Of a DNA stretch of 64,000 bases, positions 33,111-41,541 are shown piece after piece. Numbering within the stretch: the first letter of the stretch is position 1; every line of letters begins with the position of its first letter. A program made the translations under genes and the position numbers. The notes under the pieces were generated by a model. The model was not told where the DNA came from and searched no databases. It saw only the letters and a list, made by a program, of their open reading frames with translations. This DNA is from an uncultured Acetatifactor sp. (GTDB taxonomy: Bacteria > Bacillota > Clostridia > Lachnospirales > Lachnospiraceae). Where the stretch lies: positions 21,247 through 85,246 of the forward strand of contig CAJUAH010000018.1 in assembly GCA_910584375.1 (NCBI GenBank), written 5' to 3'.

Positions 33111-33152
33111 AAAAGAATGCGATTCCGCGAATGGGAAACGCATTCTTTTTTT
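33111..33152. terminator. Bidirectional terminator between hicB and the amidase gene
   Basis: Arms AAAAGAATGCG and CGCATTCTTTT form an 11-bp stem, with an A-run on the left and a T-run on the right, so it can serve both converging genes. Confidence 0.88.
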
Positions 33153-33168
33153 GTGTGCCCTGCGGCGT

Positions 33169-33699
33169 TCACATCCCCACCGTCATCAGTATCCCCTCTG
33201 CGATAGCCTGGGCAATATCGTCAAACCGTTCATCAAACAGTCGGTTATCCGCGTCCGTGTTGATGAACCCCACTTCCACCAGCACGGCGGGCATCTGGGT
33301 GCGGCCCAGGACAGCCAGATTGGTGCGTTCGTTGACGCCCTGGTTCAGGAATCCCACCGCCTCCAACTGCCGGTTGATATTTTCAGCCATGCGCGCCGCG
33401 TCTCCGTAGCGGTTGTAGACCAGAGATTCGATCCCGCTGTATTGGTTGGGGTATGGACTGGAGTTGCGGTGTATGGAGACGAAGTAGTCGGCCCCGGTCT
33501 GGTTGCCCTCCTGGGCTTTTTGGGCGGGGGATTCGTAGATATCCGAGGTGCGCGTGTAATACACATCCACACCGCGGTTTTCCAATATCTTTCCAACGGC
33601 CAGAGTCAGGGCCAGAACGTCATCCTTTTCCTGTCTGCCCTGATAGGTGGCTCCGGGATTTGCGCCGCCGTGTCCCGCGTCTAATACAATAAGTGGCAT
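33169..33699 (-). CDS. N-acetylmuramoyl-L-alanine amidase (CwlD-like)
   Basis: A 176-residue zinc amidase of the Amidase_3 family. It shows LDAGHGGANPGA with the first zinc His, a Glu ligand (QEKDD), the second His in VSIHRNSSP, and the catalytic Glu in LVEVGFINTDAD. The protein begins directly with the catalytic domain and has no signal peptide or cell-wall-binding repeats in this reading. CwlD makes muramic-delta-lactam of the spore cortex; the size is compatible but the exact role is unproven. I start at the ATG after AAGGGG; a TTG six codons earlier includes the ribosome binding site and is rejected. Confidence 0.85.
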   Translation of the reverse strand: MPLIVLDAGHGGANPGATYQGRQEKDDVLALTLAVGKILENRGVDVYYTRTSDIYESPAQKAQEGNQTGADYFVSIHRNSSPYPNQYSGIESLVYNRYGDAARMAENINRQLEAVGFLNQGVNERTNLAVLGRTQMPAVLVEVGFINTDADNRLFDERFDDIAQAIAEGILMTVGM

Positions 33700-33779
33700 G
33701 TTTTTCCCCTTTGACAAAATAAATGCTTATTATGTTATATGCGGCGGGAGAACTGTGGTTGACAGAGAAATTCCCATAT

Positions 33780-33835
33780 TTTACATACATTTTACCTGAA
33801 CAGGATATCGGATTTTACATACTCCCGGTTATGAT
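33780..33835 (+). promoter_or_regulatory. Pho-box-like direct repeats and -10 of the Na/Pi cotransporter gene
   Basis: TTTACA-N5-TTTACC (11-bp period) begins at 33780, and another TTTACA begins at 33814, exactly 10 bp upstream of a TATGAT -10 box. PhoB/PhoP-controlled promoters are known for TTNACA-like repeats of 11-bp period placed this way and for a missing -35. A PhoP/PhoR-type pair lies downstream. Confidence 0.5.
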
Positions 33836-33878
33836 AAAAGTATAAACTTTGTGGAAACATAGGGGAGAGGTGAAATGT

Positions 33879-35651
33879 ATGGACTTTTTTGACTTGTTAT
33901 CAATGATCGGCGGGCTGGCGCTATTCCTGTACGGTATGAACCTGATGGGCGACGGCCTGGCCAAAGCCTCCGGCGGCAGGATGGAAAGCGTGTTGGAAAA
34001 GATGACCGGAAATCCGCTGAAAGCGGTGCTGCTGGGAGCCGGAGTGACGGCGGTGATCCAGTCTTCTTCAGCTACCACTGTGATGGTGGTGGGTTTTGTC
34101 AACTCGGGCATCATGCGGCTGGAGCAGGCTGTGGGCGTTATCATGGGCGCCAATGTGGGAACTACGGTCACTTCCTGGATCTTAAGCCTGACGGGGATCG
34201 ACAGTTCCTCCTTTTTTGTAAAACTTCTGAAACCTTCTTCTTTTTCTCCTGTTTTGGCGATCGTTGGCGTAGGGCTACTGCTTTTTTCCAAAAAAAAGGA
34301 GAAACGCCAGCCGCTGGCCTCCATAATGATCGGTTTCGCCGTGTTGATGTTCGGCATGGATGCCATGAGCGCCTCTGTGAAACCTCTGGCCGATGAGCCG
34401 GCTTTTACGGGTATACTGACGGCCTTTTCCCATCCGCTGCTGGGTATGTTGGCGGGAGTGGTGCTGACGGCGGTGATCCAGTCTTCCTCGGCCTCCGTGG
34501 GTATCCTGCAGGCTCTGTGCCTGAGCGGAGCGGTGGGCTATGATACCGCGGTACCCATTATCCTGGGTCAGAATATCGGAACCTGTGTGACGGCCATGCT
34601 GTCCGGCGTGGGAGCCAGCAGAAATGCCAGGAGAGCGGCTCTGGTACATCTGTATTTCAATATCATCGGCACGGCGGTTTTTATGGCGGTTTTCTATCTG
34701 CTGGACGCCGTATTTGCGTTTCCCTTTATGCATAGACCGGCAGACGCCATGGGCATCGCCGCAGTTCACAGTCTTTTCAACATATCGGCGACGTTGCTGC
34801 TGTTGCCTTTTTCCAAAGGTCTGGTAAAGCTGGCCTGTCTGACCACCGGCGGCAGGGAGGGAGAGGAGCCTATGCGGGAGACGGAGGAGATGCTGCAGCA
34901 TCTGGATCCCCGTTTTCTGAATACGCCAGCCTATGCCATAGAGCAGAGCCGTAATGTGGCGGCGGATATGGCGGGACTGGCGGAGCGGTCCATTGATTTG
35001 GCCATGGAGCTGGTGACGGAGTATGTCCCGGAGAAAGCGAGGCAGGTGTTGGAACTGGAGGAGCGGGTGGATCATTATGAGGACCAACTGGGCAGCTATC
35101 TGGTCAAGATCGGCTCCCGGGACCTGTCGGAGCGGGACAATCACAGCCTGTCGGTGATGCTGCACTGTATCGGCGATTTTGAACGGATCTCAGACCATGC
35201 CCGCAATGTGCAGGAGGCGGCGAGGGAGATGAAGGACAAGGGGGTCACATTCTCCGAGAAGGCGCTGCAGGAGTTGGAAGTGCTGCGCAGTGCCATACGG
35301 GATATCCTGCAGATCACGATGCGGAGTTTCACGGAGGATGATCTGGAGCTGGCCCGCCGGGTGGAACCGCTGGAGGAGGTCATCGACGCTTTGATTCTTG
35401 AAATCAGGCAGCGCCATATACGGCGTCTCAGAAAGGGAAACTGCACCATAGAGCTGGGATTTATCCTGTCCGACATCACCACCGATCTGGAGCGTGTCTC
35501 CGACCATTGTTCCAACATAGCCGTCTGTCTGTTGGAGATCAGCGAAGACGAATATGATACCCATGCCTATCTGGAAGATATGAGGCGGGAGGACAACGAG
35601 GATTTCCGCCAGGCAGTGATGGCTTACGGACAGCGGTATACGCTGCCCTGA
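33879..35651 (+). CDS. Na/Pi cotransporter family protein with C-terminal PhoU domain
   Basis: A 590-residue membrane protein. The N-terminal part has eight or more helices with two inverted copies of the Na/Pi cotransporter signature, TAVIQSSSATTVMVVGFVNSG (about 61) and TAVIQSSSASVGILQALC (about 194), each followed by GANVGT or GQNIGT. The C-terminal 200 residues form a PhoU-like helical domain (RNVAADMAGLAERSIDLAME, IGDFERISDHARNVQE, LERVSDHCSNIAVCLLE). Such proteins import phosphate or sense it. The ATG with AGGGGAGAGGTG upstream is chosen over a TTG 10 codons earlier. The Pho-box-like promoter and following PhoP/PhoR genes support a phosphate role. Confidence 0.92.
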   Translation: MDFFDLLSMIGGLALFLYGMNLMGDGLAKASGGRMESVLEKMTGNPLKAVLLGAGVTAVIQSSSATTVMVVGFVNSGIMRLEQAVGVIMGANVGTTVTSWILSLTGIDSSSFFVKLLKPSSFSPVLAIVGVGLLLFSKKKEKRQPLASIMIGFAVLMFGMDAMSASVKPLADEPAFTGILTAFSHPLLGMLAGVVLTAVIQSSSASVGILQALCLSGAVGYDTAVPIILGQNIGTCVTAMLSGVGASRNARRAALVHLYFNIIGTAVFMAVFYLLDAVFAFPFMHRPADAMGIAAVHSLFNISATLLLLPFSKGLVKLACLTTGGREGEEPMRETEEMLQHLDPRFLNTPAYAIEQSRNVAADMAGLAERSIDLAMELVTEYVPEKARQVLELEERVDHYEDQLGSYLVKIGSRDLSERDNHSLSVMLHCIGDFERISDHARNVQEAAREMKDKGVTFSEKALQELEVLRSAIRDILQITMRSFTEDDLELARRVEPLEEVIDALILEIRQRHIRRLRKGNCTIELGFILSDITTDLERVSDHCSNIAVCLLEISEDEYDTHAYLEDMRREDNEDFRQAVMAYGQRYTLP

Positions 35652-35724
35652 AGGTCCAGTGGCGGCTGTATCCCGCTGGGGACCTGAACCGGAACGCATT
35701 AGGCGGGACAGATCATAATAAGGA

Positions 35725-35753
35725 TTGCAACATGGTCAGCGATGTATTATGCT
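35725..35753 (+). promoter_or_regulatory. Sigma-A promoter of the PhoP/PhoR-type genes
   Basis: TTGCAA, 17 bp, TATGCT, about 75 bp upstream of the response regulator start. A 6-bp-plus-5-bp hairpin without a T-run lies between it and the transporter stop. Confidence 0.6.
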
Positions 35754-35828
35754 GGAGAAGTATTGTATGGCAGAAAATGTATAGCCGGAAAACATGCGGC
35801 GGCATGTTGCGGCGGAAAGGGGGAGCAG

Positions 35829-36512
35829 ATGGCACTGATCTATGTGGTGGAGGATGACAGGAGCATACAGGAGATAGAGACGTATGCGCTGGCCGGGGCG
35901 GGATTTCAGGTGAGAGGGTTCGATTGTGCCGTCGATTTCCTGCATGCGCTGGATAAGGAAAGACCGGATCTGGTATTGCTGGATATCATGCTGCCGGATG
36001 AGGACGGGCTGACCGTAGTACAAAAGCTCAGGAACAGCAGGGATACCATGCTGCTGCCGGTTATCATGGTCACCGCCAAGACGGCGGAGATCGACAAGGT
36101 CAGGGGCCTGGACCTGGGCGCGGACGATTATCTGACAAAGCCCTTCGGAGTCATGGAGCTGCTCTCCCGGGTGAAAGCGATGCTGCGCCGCAGCCAGGGG
36201 GGGCGGGGCGAGAACAGACTGATTCTGGGAGAGATCGTGATGGACCGGGAAAAACATGAGGTGACGGTTTGCAAACAGGTCTGCGAGCTTACTTACAAGG
36301 AATACGAACTGTTAAAGCTCCTGCTGAAAAACCCGGGGATCGTACTGCCCCGCGACGCGATACTGGAGCAGGTGTGGGGCAGTAGTTTTGAGGGGGAATC
36401 CAGGACGCTGGACATGCATATTAAGACTCTGCGGCAAAAACTGGGGGACCAGGGCAGCATGATCCGCACGGTGCGGAACGTGGGATATGTGATTGAAAAC
36501 AGGGTGGGGTGA
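35829..36512 (+). CDS. phoP: OmpR/PhoB-family response regulator
   Basis: A 227-residue regulator. The receiver domain has EDD near residue 9, phospho-acceptor Asp in LVLLDIMLPDEDG (about 52), a Thr in MVTAKT and Lys in LTKPFG. The winged-helix domain follows with ELTYKEYELLKLLLKNPGIVL and the recognition part ILEQVWGSSFEGESRTLDMHIKTLRQKLG. It forms a pair with the sensor kinase 4 bp downstream, and the two follow the phosphate transporter gene, so a PhoP-like role is likely. The frame extends 29 codons upstream, but the ATG after AAAGGGGGAG matches the family start. Confidence 0.88.
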   Translation: MALIYVVEDDRSIQEIETYALAGAGFQVRGFDCAVDFLHALDKERPDLVLLDIMLPDEDGLTVVQKLRNSRDTMLLPVIMVTAKTAEIDKVRGLDLGADDYLTKPFGVMELLSRVKAMLRRSQGGRGENRLILGEIVMDREKHEVTVCKQVCELTYKEYELLKLLLKNPGIVLPRDAILEQVWGSSFEGESRTLDMHIKTLRQKLGDQGSMIRTVRNVGYVIENRVG

Positions 36513-36516
36513 GACG

Positions 36517-37839
36517 ATGAAGAAAAAGATCAATGCGGGGATCAATCTGGTGGCATTGCTGGCCATCGCCGCTACCATGGTACTGTTCACGGCAGTATTC
36601 TACGGTGTGTTCAAGAGTCAGATTATGGCCGATCTGCGGATATACGCGCTCCTTTTGCGGGAGGAAAGTCCGGGGGAATTGGAAAGAACCGGCAGGAACA
36701 TGCGAGAGGAGAAAGTGCGTATCACGATCATGGACCCTCAGGGACAGGTACTGTATGACAACTGGGCGGACAGTGTCGGCATGGGAAATCATGGCATGAG
36801 GCCGGAGGTGCGCCAGGCCATAGACGAGGGGGAGGGGCAGGCCATCCGGCGTTCCGAGACGCTGGATAAAAGCACTTTTTACTATGCGGTCAGGCTGGAG
36901 GACGGGCGTATCGCCCGGGTGGCGGCCCAGGCGGAGAGCGTCTACAGCATATTGGGGGGCGCGCTCCCGGGTCTGGTGTGGGTTGGCGCTGTGCTGCTGC
37001 TCCTGTCTCTGCTGTTGGCCCATTACCTTACCGGGCGGCTGATGGAGCCCATCGAAAAGCTGACGCGGCACATGGACGACGGTACGGAGATCGGGTATTA
37101 CCAGGAGTTGGAGCCGTTTATCCATACCATTCGCAAGCAGCATGCGGATATCGTGGAAAATGCCAGATTGCGGCAGGAATTTACCGCCAATGTCACCCAT
37201 GAGTTAAAAACGCCGCTTACCTCCATATCCGGCTATGCGGAACTGATAGAGACGGGGATGGCCTCGGGGGAAGACGTGGTGCGGTTTGCCGGGGGTATCC
37301 ATCAGAATGCGCGGCGGCTGCTGAACCTGATCAATGATATAATCCGTCTGTCGGAGCTGGACGATCCGGGGGAGGAATTTGAGGAGGAGAGGGTCAATCT
37401 TCATGAATTGGCGGCCGTCTGTGTGGAAATGCTGGACGTCAACGCGGCCGGACATGGAGTAAGTCTGCAATATACAGGAAGCGACGGCTATGTCCGGGGA
37501 AACCGGAATATGCTGGAAGAACTGTTGTACAATCTGTGCGACAACGCGATACGTTACAATGTGGAAGGGGGAACGGTGCAGGTGGAGGTGGTACGGGAAA
37601 GGGACCGGGTGGTACTCACGGTGAAGGATTCGGGCATCGGCATTCCCATAGAACACCAGGAGCGGATATTCCAGCGTTTTTACCGGGTGGACAGGAGCCG
37701 CTCCAAGTCCACAGGAGGAACGGGCCTGGGTCTGGCCATTGTAAAACATATCGTTGCCAGACACCAGGCGCGTCTTGAGCTGGACAGCAGTCCCGGCGAG
37801 GGCACTGCGATCCGTGTATATTTTAAGGCAGAAACCTAG
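36517..37839 (+). CDS. phoR: Sensor histidine kinase (PhoR-like)
   Basis: A 440-residue membrane kinase. Two helices (about 8-30 and 157-180) frame an extracytoplasmic sensor domain of about 120 residues with the LGG-containing end of a PhoR-type kinase. A short HAMP-like linker (GRLMEPIEKLTRHMDD) leads to the H-box FTANVTHELKTPLTSISGYAEL, N-box LYNLCDNAIRYN, G1 VKDSGIGIPIEHQERIFQRFYR and G2 GGTGLGLAIVKHIV. The partner regulator is immediately upstream. Assignment to phosphate sensing rests on the neighbourhood. The ATG 4 bp after the regulator stop is used. Confidence 0.87.
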   Translation: MKKKINAGINLVALLAIAATMVLFTAVFYGVFKSQIMADLRIYALLLREESPGELERTGRNMREEKVRITIMDPQGQVLYDNWADSVGMGNHGMRPEVRQAIDEGEGQAIRRSETLDKSTFYYAVRLEDGRIARVAAQAESVYSILGGALPGLVWVGAVLLLLSLLLAHYLTGRLMEPIEKLTRHMDDGTEIGYYQELEPFIHTIRKQHADIVENARLRQEFTANVTHELKTPLTSISGYAELIETGMASGEDVVRFAGGIHQNARRLLNLINDIIRLSELDDPGEEFEEERVNLHELAAVCVEMLDVNAAGHGVSLQYTGSDGYVRGNRNMLEELLYNLCDNAIRYNVEGGTVQVEVVRERDRVVLTVKDSGIGIPIEHQERIFQRFYRVDRSRSKSTGGTGLGLAIVKHIVARHQARLELDSSPGEGTAIRVYFKAET

Positions 37840-37853
37840 AGCATTCAGGAAAC

Positions 37854-39176
37854 TTACGGCTGTTCTTTTACGGTTTCGGTTTCCTGTTCTTTTTCTTCCG
37901 CGGGTTTTTCCGGGTCTTCCTGGGAAATCTCTTCGGGCAGGGTCATGACCACCTTGCAGATACGGTTCTGGTCTATGCCCTGGACCTTCAGTTTTATGCC
38001 GCAGTCCAGTTCCACTTCCTCGCCGTCCTCCGGCAGACGGTCCAGATATTCGATGATAATGCCGCCTATGGAGTCGTAGTCCTCAGAGTCCAGCTCCGTT
38101 CCCAGCACATCGTTGATGTCGTCCAGTTTCATACTGCCCTCCACCAGATAGGTGCGTTCGTCCATGGCCTGAATATATTCCGCCTCGTCGGCGTCATATT
38201 CGTCCCGGATCTCTCCCACGATCTCTTCCAGCAGGTCCTCCAGCGTGATCATGCCCACTGTGGCGCCGTATTCGTTCAGCACAAAAGCCACGTTCATCGT
38301 GATCTCACGCATTTCCAGCAACAGATCCGCGCTCTTTTTGTACTCGTAGGTATAATGCGCTTCCCGCAGAATGTTCCGCACGGAAAAGTCTTCCTGATCG
38401 GCGGTCAGTATAAAATCCTTGATATTGATCAGGCCGATGATATTGTCCTTATCATCCTGGTACACAGGCAGACGGGTGTACATGGACTCCCGGAAGACCT
38501 GCAGCACATCGTGATAGGAGGCCTCCACACTGACCGTCACCATATTGATTCGGGGGATCATGATATCTTTGGCCACCGCGTCGGAAAAATCGAACACATT
38601 GTAAATCATCTCTTTTTCTTCGGACTCGATGACGCCGTCCTCATGGCTCACGTCCACATAGGTCTTCAGCTCCGTCTCCGTCATGGCGTTTGCTTTTTTG
38701 TTGGGATCGATATGTAGCAGCCGCAGAATGCCGTTTGACATTTTATCCACCACAAAGATCACCGGGGTCAGAACATGCATCAGCCCAAAGATAATGCCGC
38801 TGTATGCCAGCGCAATCCGCTCGTTTTTCAGATTGGCCCAGGTCTTGGGGACGATCTCGCCGAACAGCAGTACCACGATGGTGAGAATACCGGTGGCGAT
38901 TCCCACGACGAGATGGATGCGCAGGGCCAGGGTGGTGGCCAGAGAGGAGGCGGAGATATTCACGATATTGTTGCCGATCAGGATCGTGCTGATCATCTTG
39001 CCGTAGTTATCCAGTATCTGATTGACTCTGGCGGCCCGTTTGTTGCCCTCCTCCTCCAGCGCGCGCATCCGAACCCGGTTCACGGTGGAGAGCGCAGTCT
39101 CCGCCGAAGAGAAGAAGGCGGAGAGAATTATTAAAATTAACAGGATCACAAGTTGTATGACAGCTGAACTGTCCAA
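37854..39176 (-). CDS. CNNM/hemolysin C-like transporter with CBS domains
   Basis: A 440-residue membrane protein. Four hydrophobic segments of a CNNM (DUF21) domain occupy residues about 1-190, with SAETALSTVNRVRMRALEEEG and GNNIVNISASSLATT. A pair of CBS domains follows (IMIPRINMVTVSVEA...YTRLPVYQDDKDNIIGLINIKD and VAFVLNEYGATVGMITLEDLLEEIVGEIRDEYD) and then a CorC_HlyC domain. Relatives export Mg or Co ions. The C-terminal tail is rich in Glu and Lys. I start at a TTG giving MDSSAVIQLV because AAAGGAGTGG sits just upstream; an ATG 8 codons earlier has no ribosome binding site. Confidence 0.9.
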   Translation of the reverse strand: MDSSAVIQLVILLILIILSAFFSSAETALSTVNRVRMRALEEEGNKRAARVNQILDNYGKMISTILIGNNIVNISASSLATTLALRIHLVVGIATGILTIVVLLFGEIVPKTWANLKNERIALAYSGIIFGLMHVLTPVIFVVDKMSNGILRLLHIDPNKKANAMTETELKTYVDVSHEDGVIESEEKEMIYNVFDFSDAVAKDIMIPRINMVTVSVEASYHDVLQVFRESMYTRLPVYQDDKDNIIGLINIKDFILTADQEDFSVRNILREAHYTYEYKKSADLLLEMREITMNVAFVLNEYGATVGMITLEDLLEEIVGEIRDEYDADEAEYIQAMDERTYLVEGSMKLDDINDVLGTELDSEDYDSIGGIIIEYLDRLPEDGEEVELDCGIKLKVQGIDQNRICKVVMTLPEEISQEDPEKPAEEKEQETETVKEQP

Positions 39177-39279
39177 AATAAACCACTCCTTTTTTGTCAT
39201 TTTACTAGGAATAATATAATATAATTAATCGAATGTCAATATAGGATGGGACGAGAACAGATTATAAAGGAGGGATTTT

Positions 39280-39666
39280 ATGACAAAAGGAGACAGACAA
39301 GGAAAAGCAGGGGAATTTCCGGCGCTTTTTTTACTGAAGAGTCTGCTGTTTTCTTACATATTGACCGGCGGTCTGCTGCTGCTGCTGGCGCTGTTGCTCT
39401 ACAAGGCGGGACTGTCGCAGAAGGTGGTGTCCGTCTGCATCATTCTGATCTATGTGATCGCCACATTTTTTGCCGGATTTATCACCGGAAAGAAACTGAA
39501 AAACAGAAAATTCCTCTGGGGGGCATTGATGGGGACGCTGTATTTTGTGGTGCTGGTGGTCATCTCTCTGATCGTGAACCGTCAGCCGGGGATACTCACC
39601 GGTTCCTTTGCCACCACGCTGATCCTCTGCGGCGGCGGGGGGATGCTTGGGGGGATGCTTAGCTGA
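39280..39666 (+). CDS. TIGR04086-type four-helix membrane protein
   Basis: A 128-residue protein with four hydrophobic helices (LLFSYILTGGLLLLLALLLY, VSVCIILIYVIATFFAGFI, WGALMGTLYFVVLVVISLIV and FATTLILCGGGGMLGGMLS) and GITGKK-like turns (AGFITGKKLKNRKFLWG). This corresponds to the TIGR04086 family of Clostridia, which has no assigned function. AAGGAGGG precedes the ATG. It lies upstream of the SCIFF peptide gene with its own promoter between them, so it may be an independent unit. Confidence 0.7.
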   Translation: MTKGDRQGKAGEFPALFLLKSLLFSYILTGGLLLLLALLLYKAGLSQKVVSVCIILIYVIATFFAGFITGKKLKNRKFLWGALMGTLYFVVLVVISLIVNRQPGILTGSFATTLILCGGGGMLGGMLS

Positions 39667-39708
39667 GGGATGAAAAATGGCGATTATAGTAAAAAGCAAA
39701 AAAAAGAA

Positions 39709-39736
39709 TTTACAATTTGCGGATATATGTTATAAT
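39709..39736 (+). promoter_or_regulatory. Strong promoter for the SCIFF peptide gene
   Basis: TTTACA, 16 bp, TATAAT with an extended TG (TGTTATAAT). The start codon of scfA is about 95 bp downstream. Confidence 0.75.
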
Positions 39737-39831
39737 GGACTAAATGCCCTGGGTCCTAACCGTCCGAGGGGACGGGGAAACGGCGTAGAATACATACAAA
39801 AGCAGGGGCAGAACGATTAGGAGGCATATCT

Positions 39832-39975
39832 ATGAAACACATTAAAACATTAACGACCAGGAATCTCAAGGAGTCCATGAAGAAGGGCGGATGCGGCGAG
39901 TGCCAGACTTCCTGCCAGTCTGCGTGCAAGACTTCCTGCACCGTCGGCAATCAGAGCTGTGAGAAGGTCAAATAA
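39832..39975 (+). CDS. scfA: SCIFF ranthipeptide precursor
   Basis: A 47-residue ribosomal peptide, too short for many gene callers. The leader MKHIKTLTTRNLKESMKKGG is followed by a core with exactly six cysteines (21, 24, 28, 32, 36 and 43). This is the SCIFF pattern (six Cys in forty-five residues), almost universal in Clostridia. The partner radical SAM enzyme installs thioether links between Cys and Thr or other residues. TAGGAGG precedes the ATG. The maturase is 165 bp downstream. The biological role of SCIFF is not established; a housekeeping or quorum function has been suggested because of its conservation. Confidence 0.95.
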   Translation: MKHIKTLTTRNLKESMKKGGCGECQTSCQSACKTSCTVGNQSCEKVK

Positions 39976-40140
39976 GTCCAGTCGGCATCAGGGTCACTTC
40001 GCTGACACATGCGGGCAGCCTCGGAGTGCAATGGCATTTCGGGGCTACTTAGTTTGAATAATCCAGTCTAAAAAGAATCTGATTTGGATGAATCTGAATA
40101 TGATGAATATGATATAGAAGATTTGAAAGGATAAAGTAAC

Positions 40141-41541
40141 GTGATACATCAGTATAAAAATAACGGCTACAATATTGTGATGGACATAAACAGCGGGTCC
40201 GTCCATGTGGTAGACGAGATCACATATGATATAATTTCCCTGATGGAACCGTTGGTCAAGGAGGGAATCAGGGACGCGGAGACTCTGAAGGCCGCGGTGG
40301 TGAATCTGGCAAATGCCCGGTACAGCACCGCAGAGGTGGAGGAGGCCGTGGGGGAAGTGCTGGAACTGCAGGAGGCGGGCCAGCTTTTTGCGCCGGATAT
40401 CTACGAGAATTATGTGTTTGACTTTAAGAACCGCCAGACTGTTGTGAAGGCGCTGTGTCTGCATATCGCCCACGATTGCAATCTGGCCTGTCAGTACTGC
40501 TTTGCCGAGGAGGGGGAATACCACGGCAGACGGGCGCTGATGAGTTTTGAAGTGGGAAAAAAGGCGCTGGACTTTCTGGTGGCCAATTCGGGAAACAGAG
40601 TGAATCTGGAGGTGGATTTCTTCGGCGGCGAACCGCTGATGAACTGGCAGGTGGTCAAGGATCTGGTGGCCTATGGACGCAGTCTGGAAGAGCCGAACAA
40701 CAAGAAATTCCGCTTTACGCTGACCACCAACGGGGTGCTGCTGAACGAGGAGATTCTGGAATTTGCCAACCGGGAGATGGCCAATGTGGTATGCAGCATC
40801 GACGGACGCAGGGAAGTCCATGACAGGATGCGGCCTTTCCGGGGCGGGCAGGGCAGCTATGACCTGATCGTACCCAAGTTCCAGAGAGTCGCTCAGACCC
40901 GCGGGCAGATGAATTATTATGTCAGAGGTACTTTTACCCGCTATAATCTGGATTTCGCGGAGGATGTAAAGCATCTGGCGGATCTGGGATTCAAACAGAT
41001 TTCGGTGGAGCCGGTGGTGGCGCAGCCCCAGGACGATTATGCCATCCGCCAGGAGGATCTGCCCCGGCTGCTGGAGGAGTATGACGCGCTGGCGCTGGAG
41101 ATAATAAAACGCAGAAAAGAGGGGAGAGGTTTCAACTTCTTCCATTTTATGATAGATCTGGAGGGCGGTCCCTGTGTGGCCAAGCGCCTGTCGGGCTGCG
41201 GTTCGGGTACGGAATATCTGGCGGTCACCCCCTGGGGGGACTTTTATCCCTGCCATCAGTTCGTGGGACAGGACAAGTTTCTGCTGGGCAATGTGGAGGA
41301 GGGAATCACCAACACCGCCGTCAGGGATCAGTTCAAATGCTGTAATGTCTACGCTAAGGAGAAGTGCAGGAAATGCTTTGCCAGGTTTTATTGCAGCGGC
41401 GGCTGCGCGGCCAATGCCTATAATTTCAGCGGCGATATCAACGGCGCTTACGATATTGGATGCGAACTGCAGAAAAAGCGTGTGGAATGCGCCATTATGA
41501 TAAAGGTTGCAGAGATGGAGGAAGAGAGCGACAATGATTAA
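40141..41541 (+). CDS. scfB: SCIFF radical SAM maturase
   Basis: A 466-residue enzyme. The N-terminal 90 residues form a peptide-recognition-like region, followed by the radical SAM cluster motif CNLACQYC (Cys113, 117, 120), DFFGGEPLMNW and a C-terminal SPASM domain with many cysteines (GCGSGTEYLAV, FYPCHQF, CRKCFARFYCSGGCAANAY) for auxiliary clusters. It makes the thioether cross-links in the ScfA core. The GTG start has GAAAGG upstream. The gap after scfA contains a weak hairpin (39985-40012) that may lower read-through. It overlaps secDF by 8 bp. Confidence 0.95.
   Translation: MIHQYKNNGYNIVMDINSGSVHVVDEITYDIISLMEPLVKEGIRDAETLKAAVVNLANARYSTAEVEEAVGEVLELQEAGQLFAPDIYENYVFDFKNRQTVVKALCLHIAHDCNLACQYCFAEEGEYHGRRALMSFEVGKKALDFLVANSGNRVNLEVDFFGGEPLMNWQVVKDLVAYGRSLEEPNNKKFRFTLTTNGVLLNEEILEFANREMANVVCSIDGRREVHDRMRPFRGGQGSYDLIVPKFQRVAQTRGQMNYYVRGTFTRYNLDFAEDVKHLADLGFKQISVEPVVAQPQDDYAIRQEDLPRLLEEYDALALEIIKRRKEGRGFNFFHFMIDLEGGPCVAKRLSGCGSGTEYLAVTPWGDFYPCHQFVGQDKFLLGNVEEGITNTAVRDQFKCCNVYAKEKCRKCFARFYCSGGCAANAYNFSGDINGAYDIGCELQKKRVECAIMIKVAEMEEESDND

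Noticed and set aside
35646..35690. Hairpin after the Na/Pi transporter gene as terminator
   Set aside because: The stem is interrupted by a bulge and is not followed by T residues.
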